Part shown: positions 50,565-58,572 of the stretch, piece by piece
How positions within the stretch are numbered: position 1 is the first letter of the stretch
Layout: the number at the start of each line of letters is the position of its first letter
Assembly: GCF_000153725.1 (NCBI RefSeq)
Contig: NZ_DS022277.1
Span: forward strand, 31,242-95,241
Reading direction: 5' to 3'
DNA length: 64,000 nucleotides
DNA from: Salipiger bermudensis HTCC2601
Lineage (GTDB): Bacteria; Pseudomonadota; Alphaproteobacteria; Rhodobacterales; Rhodobacteraceae
Program-made: the position numbers and the translations under genes
The notes under the pieces: model-generated
Databases searched by the model: none
Seen by the model: the letters and a program-made list of their open reading frames with translations, nothing else
What the model was told of the DNA's origin: nothing

Positions 50565-51391
50565 ACACTCTTTCACAAACGCAACCCCTCTCCGAAGCGC
50601 TCAGCGATCGGGACGACTGGTCTCGCTTCACGCCGAAACAGCGCCTGATCCGCTACGCAGGCTTTGTTTCCGCCGCCGCCGTGGTCGCCTGGGCGCTGGG
50701 AAGCATCGACGTGATCTGGGCTTGGGTCTGGGACAGCCCCGCGCAGATGGCCGACCTCTTCGGTCGCATGATTCCACCCGATCCGTCCAACTTGCCCTCC
50801 ATCCTCGAAGCGATCTGGCAGACCGTGAACATCGCTACGCTCGCCACCATGATCGCGGTCGTGGTCTCTCTGCCCGTCGCCTACATCGCCGCACAGAACA
50901 CCACGCCCAATCGCGCCTGCCTGTGGCTTGGCCGCTTCATCCTCGTGTCGTCGCGGTCCGTGAATACGATCATCTGGGCGCTGCTTTTCGTGGCGATCTT
51001 CGGCCCCGGTATCGTGGCGGGCATCGTGGCGATCATGTTCCGCTCCATCGGTTTCCTCGGCAAGCTGCTGGGCGAGGCCATCGAGGAGATCGATCGCAGG
51101 CCGGTCGAGGCGCTCGAAGCCTGCGGTGCGTCCCGGTTCAAGATCGTGCTCTACGCGATCGTGCCGCAGGTCATGCCCGCCTTCTTCGCCGTGTCGATCC
51201 TGCGTTGGGACATCAACCTCCGCGAGAGCACCGTGCTGGGGCTGGTCGGCGCAGGCGGTATTGGCATGATCCTGCAAGGTGCGATCGACACCTTCAACTG
51301 GCCCGAGGTTGCCACGGTGCTGCTGACGATCCTTGCGCTGGTCATCTTCGGCGAGATGGTGTCCTCCTTCCTACGACGCAAGATCCTGTAG
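50561..51391 (+). CDS. phnE: phosphonate-type ABC transporter permease 2
   Basis: A 276-residue second PhnE. The coupling loop is RPVEALEACGASRFKIVLYAIVP and the conserved end is NLRESTVLGLVGAGGIGMIL. The two PhnE proteins are clear paralogs but not close copies, so the channel is a heterodimer as in many phnCDE-E2 operons. ATGA overlap with the upstream gene; the HAD gene starts 8 bases after its stop. Confidence 0.9.
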   Translation: MNTLSQTQPLSEALSDRDDWSRFTPKQRLIRYAGFVSAAAVVAWALGSIDVIWAWVWDSPAQMADLFGRMIPPDPSNLPSILEAIWQTVNIATLATMIAVVVSLPVAYIAAQNTTPNRACLWLGRFILVSSRSVNTIIWALLFVAIFGPGIVAGIVAIMFRSIGFLGKLLGEAIEEIDRRPVEALEACGASRFKIVLYAIVPQVMPAFFAVSILRWDINLRESTVLGLVGAGGIGMILQGAIDTFNWPEVATVLLTILALVIFGEMVSSFLRRKIL

Positions 51392-51399
51392 GGCGCACC

Positions 51400-52296
51400 A
51401 TGATCACGACCGAGGCAGCCTTTGCCCGTTACGAGCGCCTGCGGCCCACGCTGCCGCAGGCGCAATTCCCCGAGACGTCGCGGATGGGCCGGACGCTCGA
51501 AGACACCATGAACGACTACGACGCCTATATCCTCGATGCGTTCGGCGTGCTGAACCGGGGCGAAACGCCGGTCCCCGGCGCGGTCGAGCGCATCGCGCAG
51601 CTGCGCGCCGCAGGGAAGCGCCTCATCGTCCTAACCAATGCGGCAAGCTACACGCGGTCGGGCGTGCTGGCGAAATACCATCGTCTGGGGTTCGACTTCA
51701 CGCTCGATGAGGTCGTCTCGAGCCGGGACGTGGCCTTCGCGCATCTGCCAAAAGTCCACGGTGTCTGGGCCGCGATCACATCGGGAGACGACGATCTCTC
51801 CGACGCGCCCGTCGGCCATTTCATCGTGGATCTCCATGAACAACCAGATCTTATGATCACCGCCGCGGCCTTCCTGTTCCTGTCGGCCGCACGGTGGAGC
51901 GACGCGGAGAACGCGCGGCTGGAACGAGCGCTGCAGTTCCAGCCGCGCCCCGTCATCGTCGCCAATCCGGATCTGGTAGCCCCGCGCGATCACGGTCTGT
52001 CGCTGGAGCCCGGCTGGTACGCGCAAGACATCGCGGAAAAAACTGGAGCGACCCTGCCCATGTTTGGCAAGCCTTTCCGCAACGCATTCGACGAGGCGCT
52101 GCGACGGCTTCCCGACATCAAGCCTGCGCGCATCGCAATGGTCGGTGATACTCTTCATACGGATGTCCTCGGCGGAGCAGCGGCCGGCCTCGGCACCATC
52201 CTGATCCGGGAGCACGGCCTGTTCCGCGGGCTTTCACCCGCCCCATTCATTGAAGCGAGCGGGATCCGACCTGCTTGGCTCATTCAAAGCACCTGA
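51400..52296 (+). CDS. HAD-superfamily hydrolase (NagD-like, subfamily IIA)
   Basis: A 298-residue phosphatase. Motif I is ILDAFGVLNRG (catalytic aspartate of DxFGVL, near residue 44), motif II is IVLTNAAS, motif III is MFGKPFRNAF and motif IV is AMVGDTLHTDVLGG. A NagD-type cap lies between motifs II and III. It is last in the phn-type operon, suggesting that the imported compound is a phosphate ester dephosphorylated in the cytoplasm, or that it acts on a phosphonate breakdown product. The actual substrate is unknown. Confidence 0.86.
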   Translation: MITTEAAFARYERLRPTLPQAQFPETSRMGRTLEDTMNDYDAYILDAFGVLNRGETPVPGAVERIAQLRAAGKRLIVLTNAASYTRSGVLAKYHRLGFDFTLDEVVSSRDVAFAHLPKVHGVWAAITSGDDDLSDAPVGHFIVDLHEQPDLMITAAAFLFLSAARWSDAENARLERALQFQPRPVIVANPDLVAPRDHGLSLEPGWYAQDIAEKTGATLPMFGKPFRNAFDEALRRLPDIKPARIAMVGDTLHTDVLGGAAAGLGTILIREHGLFRGLSPAPFIEASGIRPAWLIQST

Positions 52297-52518
52297 GCAC
52301 ATCGCGCGCGCATACGGTCCCGTGCTGGTCGGTGCGACGGCGGGACCGCGAGCGCATCGCATATGACGGACGTCAAACTACTCAGCCCGCTTCTCAGGCG
52401 TGCCGTCCCGCGCGCACTATCGTCAATCTTGACGAAGCAGACCATACCACCGAGCAAGCTGGAAAGGGTCGCATCGGTCACGCGGTGCCCGGCCGCTTCA
52501 CGTCACGCCCAGGTAAAC

Positions 52519-52779
52519 TCATCCGAACACGGGCACAGCTTCGCGCCATACTCGCAGCGCCGCCGCCGACGCGAAGACAAGGCCCAGCAGTGCCATTGCC
52601 AGATTGGCGATCAATTGCGTTCTCAGGACCGTCTCGACCGCCGGATCCGCAGGATGGGTCCGGTGCAGAGTTGCCGTGGCTCGGGTTCGCCAGAGCAGAA
52701 AACCTCCGACCAGACCGAACACGACGGCCATCGAGACATTGACCGTCACATTGCCCAACTCGCCGAGCGTGAGACCCAT
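52519..52779 (-). CDS. small two-span membrane protein (tentative)
   Basis: An 86-residue frame from ATG 52779 with two hydrophobic helices (VSMAVVFGLVGGFLLW at 15-30 and TQLIANLAMALLGLVFASAA at 54-73) separated by a polar loop rich in threonine and histidine. In the same frame, before the ATG, the sequence continues as coding-like LAASSWLLLSAITA, back to a stop, so the gene may have lost its start or be longer with an unusual start. I do not recognise a family. No clear ribosome-binding site is seen. Confidence 0.4.
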   Translation of the reverse strand: MGLTLGELGNVTVNVSMAVVFGLVGGFLLWRTRATATLHRTHPADPAVETVLRTQLIANLAMALLGLVFASAAALRVWREAVPVFG

Positions 52780-53040
52780 GGCGGTGATCGCAGACAGCAG
52801 CAGCCAGGAGGATGCCGCGAGACGTCCGGATATCGATGTCAGGATCTTTCGGCCCTTTTTCTCGCAACCCGTAAAGGGTCAATCGGGACGCTGTAATCTG
52901 ATCAGTCGGACCAGCTTCTCAAACCATGATCAAATCGGGTCTAAGCAGGAAACGCCAGTCCGCAACGACAGGCATCGTGCGCCAGGATTGCATGAAACGC
53001 TGAAAACTCTCCGCCCGCGGATTCAGCTCAGGACAATTCC

Positions 53041-54087
53041 ATGCGGAATGTTAAGCTGTCTCAGAGGTATAGGTCGGGTGTCCGCGATTCCATGCTCACG
53101 TATGAAGCAAAGCGCTGGGAAGAAACGGCGAGCGGTCTTGGCGATTACCGCTCCACGCTGTTCAGCGCACCTGACGCCTTCAACATGGCGCGCGGTCGGG
53201 ATCGTCACATCAGGGTCAATTCGGCCACCTTTCCCCTGATCGGAACCAGCCTGCTCAGCGTCGCCTCCTCGGGGCATGACATCGACCTGGCCGACGCCAA
53301 CTTCCTGACGATCATGCTTCCGACACGGGGCGTGACCCGGGTTCGCATGGACCGGACGGAGCGGGTCATCACGGAAGGTGGCGTGCTGGCGCTTGGCCCG
53401 TCGGAGCGATGGACGCAGGTCGACCCGAGGGGCAATCGGGATTTCCGGGCCAATGTCGCAAAGATCGACCTGAAACGGGTCGGACAGGGCAAGGTTTTCC
53501 CTGGCGTGGCGACAGATCCCCTCGTGCCTATCTCGACCTCGGCACTCGAAGGATTTCGCGGGCTGATGCGGTATCTATTTTCCGACCTGTCATCGCCTGC
53601 GCCCACGCTCGTTCATCAACCTGCTTCGGACCTGTTCGCGGCGCTCGTCCTTGAACATCTGCGCCACCTGCTGGCGTCGGACGGCGCCGATCCGGCGCTG
53701 GACGGGTCGCAGGACGACCTCGTGCGTCGCGCATTGGACTACATGTCAGCGTATGTCGGGGATCCCCTGACGGTCCGCACCATCGCCGATGCGGTCGGGG
53801 TCAGCACCCGGCGGCTTCAGGACGCGTTCCGGCTGAAAACTGGGCGGACGCCATGGGAGCACCTGACCGGGATACGTCTTGAGAACGCGCGGACGCGGCT
53901 CCTTGCCGCCGCCGGGCCGTCGGTGACGGCCATCGCCTTCGACTGCGGCTTTTCGCATCTCGGGCGGTTTTCGCAGACCTATCGCAACACATACGGCGAG
54001 GCGCCGTCCGTCACCCTGACCAGGGCCCGGGACGCGGCCCGCGCGGCACGTCCCGCAAACCGGATAGGGCCGACGCAGATCGGATAG
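53041..54087 (+). CDS. AraC-family transcriptional regulator
   Basis: A 348-residue regulator. The N-terminal two thirds form a cupin-like ligand domain, 'AraC-binding-like' (HIRVNSATFPLIGTSLLSVA; MLPTRGVTRVRMDRTERVIT), and residues 235-335 the double helix-turn-helix (LTVRTIADAVGVSTRRLQDA; TAIAFDCGFSHLGRFSQTYR). The ATG at 53041 follows AGGAC; an ATG at 53092 is an alternative. It lies 97 bases upstream of the CPBP-LprI-SH3-hydrolase row and is a candidate regulator of it. The ligand cannot be deduced. Confidence 0.85.
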   Translation: MRNVKLSQRYRSGVRDSMLTYEAKRWEETASGLGDYRSTLFSAPDAFNMARGRDRHIRVNSATFPLIGTSLLSVASSGHDIDLADANFLTIMLPTRGVTRVRMDRTERVITEGGVLALGPSERWTQVDPRGNRDFRANVAKIDLKRVGQGKVFPGVATDPLVPISTSALEGFRGLMRYLFSDLSSPAPTLVHQPASDLFAALVLEHLRHLLASDGADPALDGSQDDLVRRALDYMSAYVGDPLTVRTIADAVGVSTRRLQDAFRLKTGRTPWEHLTGIRLENARTRLLAAAGPSVTAIAFDCGFSHLGRFSQTYRNTYGEAPSVTLTRARDAARAARPANRIGPTQIG

Positions 54088-54184
54088 TCTGGCCGGACCT
54101 GACGGACTAACGTCGCCGTCATGTCCCGATGGCCGTGTCATCCGGCGCGGGTCAAGGTGTCGGCGGATGAAGAGGGTTGCGTCC

Positions 54185-54952
54185 ATGTCCACGAATGATC
54201 TGCCGGCCAGCGAGGGGTTCCTCTTCTTCGAGCGCAAGCAGTGCGATCTGCCCTACTACAGGCCTGCGCCCGAAGGTTTCAGCCAGACGGGATGGATCAT
54301 CGTGCTGATCGCCGTCGCGGTCTCATTCGTCGTTCTGGGCCTCGCACAGCAGCAGTTTCACAGTGGGATCGCCGGGTTCATTCCACCGCTGCTCTTCGTC
54401 CTCATCCCGCTCGTCGCTGTCGCTGCCGTTGCCGGGGCGAAGGCACCTTTTGCCCTGTTCCGGCCTGTTGGCCTGCGCGAGGTCGGGCTGATGGTGCTGT
54501 TCTTCATCCTGAACTACATCGTGACGATCGTCGTCGGCACCATCCTCGTCAGCGCGTTCCACCCCGCTTCGAACCCCGCGGGGGATATGGTGGCCACGGC
54601 GTCCGGAGTGGACCAGGTGCTGTTCTTTTTCTGGACTGCGGTTCAGCTTCTGGGCGAAGAGATCTTCACCATCCTGATCTTTCTCGGGGCCATGGCGGGC
54701 CTCACCCGTGTGATGTCGCGCAATCTGGCGCTCTGCCTCGCCGCGCTGGTAGCCGCGATCATCTTCGGACTGGTCCATCTGCCGACTTATCAGGGGAACC
54801 TGATACAGGCCGTCACGCTGGTTCCGATCCGGATCGTTCTGCTCATCCCTTACATCATCACCCGCAACATCTGGACCTCGACCGGGGCCCATGTCCTCAA
54901 CGACTGGACGACCTTCGGCATGGCCGCCTACGCCGGCATGCAAGCGGGCTGA
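54185..54952 (+). CDS. CPBP-family membrane protein (Abi/CAAX protease-like)
   Basis: A 255-residue integral membrane protein with about seven hydrophobic segments. The CPBP motifs are motif 1 LLGEEIFTIL (E158, E159), motif 2 FGLVHLP (H198) and motif 3 GAHVLND (H236). In classical glutamic-type intramembrane proteases motif 1 is EExxxR; here isoleucine replaces the arginine, so catalysis is uncertain. The ATG at 54185 has GAGG upstream. It precedes a secreted LprI-like protein by 25 bases, so they are likely co-expressed. Confidence 0.82.
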   Translation: MSTNDLPASEGFLFFERKQCDLPYYRPAPEGFSQTGWIIVLIAVAVSFVVLGLAQQQFHSGIAGFIPPLLFVLIPLVAVAAVAGAKAPFALFRPVGLREVGLMVLFFILNYIVTIVVGTILVSAFHPASNPAGDMVATASGVDQVLFFFWTAVQLLGEEIFTILIFLGAMAGLTRVMSRNLALCLAALVAAIIFGLVHLPTYQGNLIQAVTLVPIRIVLLIPYIITRNIWTSTGAHVLNDWTTFGMAAYAGMQAG

Positions 54953-54977
54953 CCCCAATCGCAGCAAAGGAAATTCG

Positions 54978-55577
54978 ATGACACCGCGCTCCATTCCCCT
55001 CCTCGCCTGCCTCGCGCTCAGCCCCGTTGCGGGACTGGCGCAGGACGGTCCCGCCTTCGACTGCGCCAAGGCCGAAAGCTCCGCCGAAAAGCTGATCTGC
55101 GACGATGCAGATCTGGCCGCCTTGGACCGGCGCCTGGCCGACCGCTTCGCCGCTGCAGTCGAGGTGGCCGAAGGTCTGGACGTCGGCGCCGAGGAGACGA
55201 CCGACACCCTGCGCGCCATGCAGCGTGGCTGGATCTCGGGCCGCGACGAATGCTGGAAGGAGTCGGATCTGCGGGCCTGCGTCGAGACGGAGTATCTTCA
55301 GCGCGAGGCCGAACTGGTGGCTGAATTCATGCTCGAGCCGCCGTCCGAGACGTTTGAGTTGACCTGCGGCCCACGCGCCCTGACGGTGGACGTTTTCGCG
55401 ACTGACCTGCCCGGCCTGCGGGTCGAGGAGGGCGACAGCGTCTATGTCGGTGCGCAACTCGCGATGGACACCCCCGGCACATATTACATGCGCAGCGCCG
55501 GTGGCCTCGTTTTGGGCGACGGCAGCATGAGCGTCAGTGACGCCTACGGCGAAGAACACGCGTGCCAGATCCGATGA
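54978..55577 (+). CDS. secreted LprI/DUF1311-like protein
   Basis: A 199-residue protein with a signal peptide (cleavage near GLA-QDG, residue 22). Residues 24-100 carry the DUF1311/LprI pattern: FDCAKAESSAEKLICDDADL (two cysteines), then LAALDRRLADRF, an AMQRGWISGRDEC and a further CVETEYLQREAEL, i.e. four conserved cysteines. The C-terminal part (about 115-199), TCGPRALTVDVF to HACQIR, has another cysteine pair and resembles MliC-like lysozyme-inhibitor sheets. A periplasmic lysozyme-inhibitor-like role is possible. Confidence 0.8.
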   Translation: MTPRSIPLLACLALSPVAGLAQDGPAFDCAKAESSAEKLICDDADLAALDRRLADRFAAAVEVAEGLDVGAEETTDTLRAMQRGWISGRDECWKESDLRACVETEYLQREAELVAEFMLEPPSETFELTCGPRALTVDVFATDLPGLRVEEGDSVYVGAQLAMDTPGTYYMRSAGGLVLGDGSMSVSDAYGEEHACQIR

Positions 55578-55619
55578 CATGGCGCCGTGATCGTCGCCGA
55601 ACCTTGTGGAGATAAGTCA

Positions 55620-56486
55620 ATGAAGTTTCGCACCAACCAGATACCGCAACGCCTGAAGGCGGCCATAGCCGGCACTGCGTTCGCCCTTGCGGCCTGTTTC
55701 GCCGTTCTGCCCGGTGCCGCACAAGCCCAGATGGGCCCTGATTACTGGCAGGTAACCGGCGTCGCGTCCGACGATCACCTCAATATCCGCACAGGTCCCG
55801 GCACCTCGAACCGCGTTGTGGCACTGGCGCCGAACGGGGCAGTCTTCCGCAACCTTGGCTGCCGGGGCGAAGGCAATGGCCGCTGGTGCCACATCGAAAC
55901 GCCGGACGGCAGCACCTCGGGCTGGGTCGCGGGCCGGTTCCTTCAGGAATCCGGCGCACCGACCCATGGCAACGGATCGGGCCAGTCGGACGTGCCCGAG
56001 CTTTACGCGCGCCAGACCGGCGAGATCGAGGTGCGTTTCGCGCAGGGCTGCACGGTGCTCTACAATCCGGCGGGTCGCGTTGTCACGGCAGGCAGCTCCT
56101 GCTCGGGCACGCAGCGCAACCGTGCTCATGACGCGGTCGAGGCGCATATGCGGGAACAGGGGAACCACGCCGATCATTCCGGCGGCGGTTCGACGGCGGC
56201 GGACGTGAACGTCTCGGGCAACGGCACGATCTACGGCGGCAGTGCGCTGAACGGGCGTATCTTCGGCCACAAGGAGGGGGCCTATGCCCTGACCGTTTCC
56301 GGCAGCGGACTGACCTGCACCGGTCTCTTTCGCCACGCGCCGGGCACGGTGCGCAGCGAAAGCGCCTCGGTCCATTGCACCGACGGGGCCAGCGGGACGG
56401 CCGTGCTGGTCCGCAACAACAGCGGAAATGGCAGCACGCTGACGATGACCCTGACCAACGGAACCGGCGGATACGTGCTCTTCTGA
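55620..56486 (+). CDS. secreted SH3-domain protein
   Basis: A 288-residue exported protein. The signal peptide runs to about AAQA-QM (residue 37). A bacterial SH3 domain (SH3b, about residues 43-108) begins YWQVTGVASDDHLNIRTGPG, the classic SH3_3 opening, and includes FRNLGCRGEGNGRWCHI. The remaining half is glycine- and serine-rich with threonine repeats, ending TNGTGGYVLF, and has no domain I recognise. SH3b domains usually bind peptidoglycan. It is 42 bases after the LprI-like gene and 139 before the first hydrolase gene. Confidence 0.8.
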   Translation: MKFRTNQIPQRLKAAIAGTAFALAACFAVLPGAAQAQMGPDYWQVTGVASDDHLNIRTGPGTSNRVVALAPNGAVFRNLGCRGEGNGRWCHIETPDGSTSGWVAGRFLQESGAPTHGNGSGQSDVPELYARQTGEIEVRFAQGCTVLYNPAGRVVTAGSSCSGTQRNRAHDAVEAHMREQGNHADHSGGGSTAADVNVSGNGTIYGGSALNGRIFGHKEGAYALTVSGSGLTCTGLFRHAPGTVRSESASVHCTDGASGTAVLVRNNSGNGSTLTMTLTNGTGGYVLF

Positions 56487-56625
56487 ACGTCGCAGGATCA
56501 CGCACCTCGTCCCGATCCCCCACCCGGGGGACGGGGTGACCACTGCCCGTGCTGCCCGGTGTGATCTCGCTGAGAGCACCGGGCACGTCCCCGAACGGAA
56601 GCCCCTCCGCTGAAGGAGTCGCCTC

Positions 56626-58554
56626 ATGTCGCCTGACCAGATCATCGCAACCCTCATCGCGCTTATGTCATCCGCGACCGAACCCGCGTTCGACCCGCTG
56701 AAGGCCGGCGGGCACGATACCCGTTACCCCGTTGCGATCGAGGCCTGCCCACGTCCCCTCGGTCCGCTGGAGGTCGAGGGCAGCACCGTGATCTGCGGCC
56801 GCGTGGACGTGCCCGAGGATCATGCTGCCACGGGTGGCCAGACGATCCCGCTGGCTTTCGCCCTCCTGAAGTCACGGTCCACCGCACCCGCACCCGATCC
56901 GGTGATCTACCTGCACGGGGGGCCGGGCGGGCACACGGTCCAGGACATCCCGATGAACGCCGCTCTGTTCGATTTCCTGCGCGACCGGCGCGACATCATC
57001 CTCTTCGACCAGCGCGGGGCCGGTCTCTCGGACCGGTCGGTCGCCTGTTACACCGAGTTCGCGGAGGAGTTCGTTAAGTTCGCAAACGTGGACGAGGAGA
57101 ATGTCTTCGCCGCGGATGGTCCGATGGCGAAATGCCTGACCGAGACCGTGGCCACCGGAGTCGATCTGTCCCTCTACAACACCACGCAAAGCGCCCGCGA
57201 TGTGCGCGCGATCATGGATGCGCTTGGCTACGGGGTCTACAACGCCTTCGGCATCTCTTACGGCACCAAGCTGGCGCAGGAACTGATGCGCTCCGCGCCC
57301 GATGGCCTGCGCAGCGTGGTGATCGACAGCATCAGCCGTGTCGACAGCCCGGCCTATGACACCAATGGCGTGCCGATGGATCAGGCGCTCGGCTGGGTGG
57401 TGGATTTCTGCATGGAAGATGACGCCTGCGCTGCTGCCTACCCGGATCTTGAGGAAACGGTTCACGCGGCGGGGCGTCGGCTGGCCGAAGAGCCGAAGCT
57501 GACCGTCGCCGGCGAGGAAATCGACGCAGGCATGATGTCGGAGCTGATCGATTCCAGCAACGCCGTGGCAGGGCCGTTCACAGCCTACCTGCCACAGGTC
57601 TTCACCGAACTGGCGGCGGGCGAGACCGCGACCCTTGAAAAGCTCGTCACCGGCGGATTCGACCCGGACCGCAGTGCTGCTGCGATCATGGGCCAATACG
57701 GCGCTGGCCTCGGAGGTCTGGACAGGACGCTGGCAGAGGTCGCGCTGATGGAAGCCGAACAGATGCGCAGCGCCGGGGACGCGGCAGCAAAGCTGCTCTC
57801 CACCCTGTCTGATGACCTTGCCACCTACGGCGCGCTCAACACCGAAGCGCTGCTGGACGAGGCGCTGTCGGATGTCGCCACGCGGCTTGACCTAGATGCG
57901 CTGCTGGCCTTCCTGCGCGATTACACGCTGTTCATCGGACAGGACCCCGACCGCGCCGACATCGAAACCTTGATCGCCACGCATATGCCAGATGTCGAAC
58001 AACTCCGCCTTCTGGGCATGGTCGCAGCGATGACGGAAGAGGATGTCGCGGCCTTCTATCAGCGCGCGCGGGTCGATGCGGCGAAGCTGACGGCGTTGGC
58101 CCGCATGATCTTCGCGCTCGGCATCATTGCATGCCAGGAGGATTTTCCCTTCAACTCTCTCGAAGGCTACAATGCCGTGGCAGCCGACTACCGCTTTCCG
58201 TCGATCGATACCGGTGTCCGGGAGTCGACCGCGCCGCTCTATGGCTTCTGCGATCTGTTCGACAAGCACCCGCGCGAGGGGTTCCATGACCCGGTGACAA
58301 GCGACATTCCGGTGCTCGCCATGTCCGGCACCAAAGACACGCAGACCAACCCGGATGCCGCAGAGAATGTAGTACGGACGCTGCCGAACGGGCAGGCAGT
58401 GCTCTTCCCCGAGGCCGGACATGCCGTCATCATGTTCTCGCAATGCGCCAGGGACGTGGCCGAGGGCTTCGTCGAGACCCCGACCGCAGCGGTGAACGCA
58501 GCCTGCACCGCCGACCTGAAGCCCGGTTTCCATGTGCCGCCGCAGGCGCAGTAG
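56626..58554 (+). CDS. large alpha/beta hydrolase, tripeptidyl-aminopeptidase-like (paralog 1)
   Basis: A 642-residue alpha/beta hydrolase. The oxyanion-hole HGGPGG is at 97-102, the nucleophile S211 is in FGISYGTKLA, and the C-terminal TAP-like part holds MSGTKDTQTN (aspartate) and FPEAGHAVI (histidine). Proline iminopeptidase and TAP-type enzymes share these, but this protein is about 150 residues longer; the extra helical region lies between about 280 and 480 and includes VATRLDLDALLAFLRDYTLF. It has about ten cysteines in pairs yet no clear signal peptide. AAGGAG precedes the ATG. The second paralog begins 18 bases downstream. Confidence 0.85.
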   Translation: MSPDQIIATLIALMSSATEPAFDPLKAGGHDTRYPVAIEACPRPLGPLEVEGSTVICGRVDVPEDHAATGGQTIPLAFALLKSRSTAPAPDPVIYLHGGPGGHTVQDIPMNAALFDFLRDRRDIILFDQRGAGLSDRSVACYTEFAEEFVKFANVDEENVFAADGPMAKCLTETVATGVDLSLYNTTQSARDVRAIMDALGYGVYNAFGISYGTKLAQELMRSAPDGLRSVVIDSISRVDSPAYDTNGVPMDQALGWVVDFCMEDDACAAAYPDLEETVHAAGRRLAEEPKLTVAGEEIDAGMMSELIDSSNAVAGPFTAYLPQVFTELAAGETATLEKLVTGGFDPDRSAAAIMGQYGAGLGGLDRTLAEVALMEAEQMRSAGDAAAKLLSTLSDDLATYGALNTEALLDEALSDVATRLDLDALLAFLRDYTLFIGQDPDRADIETLIATHMPDVEQLRLLGMVAAMTEEDVAAFYQRARVDAAKLTALARMIFALGIIACQEDFPFNSLEGYNAVAADYRFPSIDTGVRESTAPLYGFCDLFDKHPREGFHDPVTSDIPVLAMSGTKDTQTNPDAAENVVRTLPNGQAVLFPEAGHAVIMFSQCARDVAEGFVETPTAAVNAACTADLKPGFHVPPQAQ

Positions 58555-58572
58555 GACCGCAAGGAGAGACCG

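Noticed and set aside
52284..52481. 65-residue minus-strand frame after the HAD gene
   Set aside because: Arginine/serine-rich, no start signal, no family resemblance, partly overlapping the HAD gene end.
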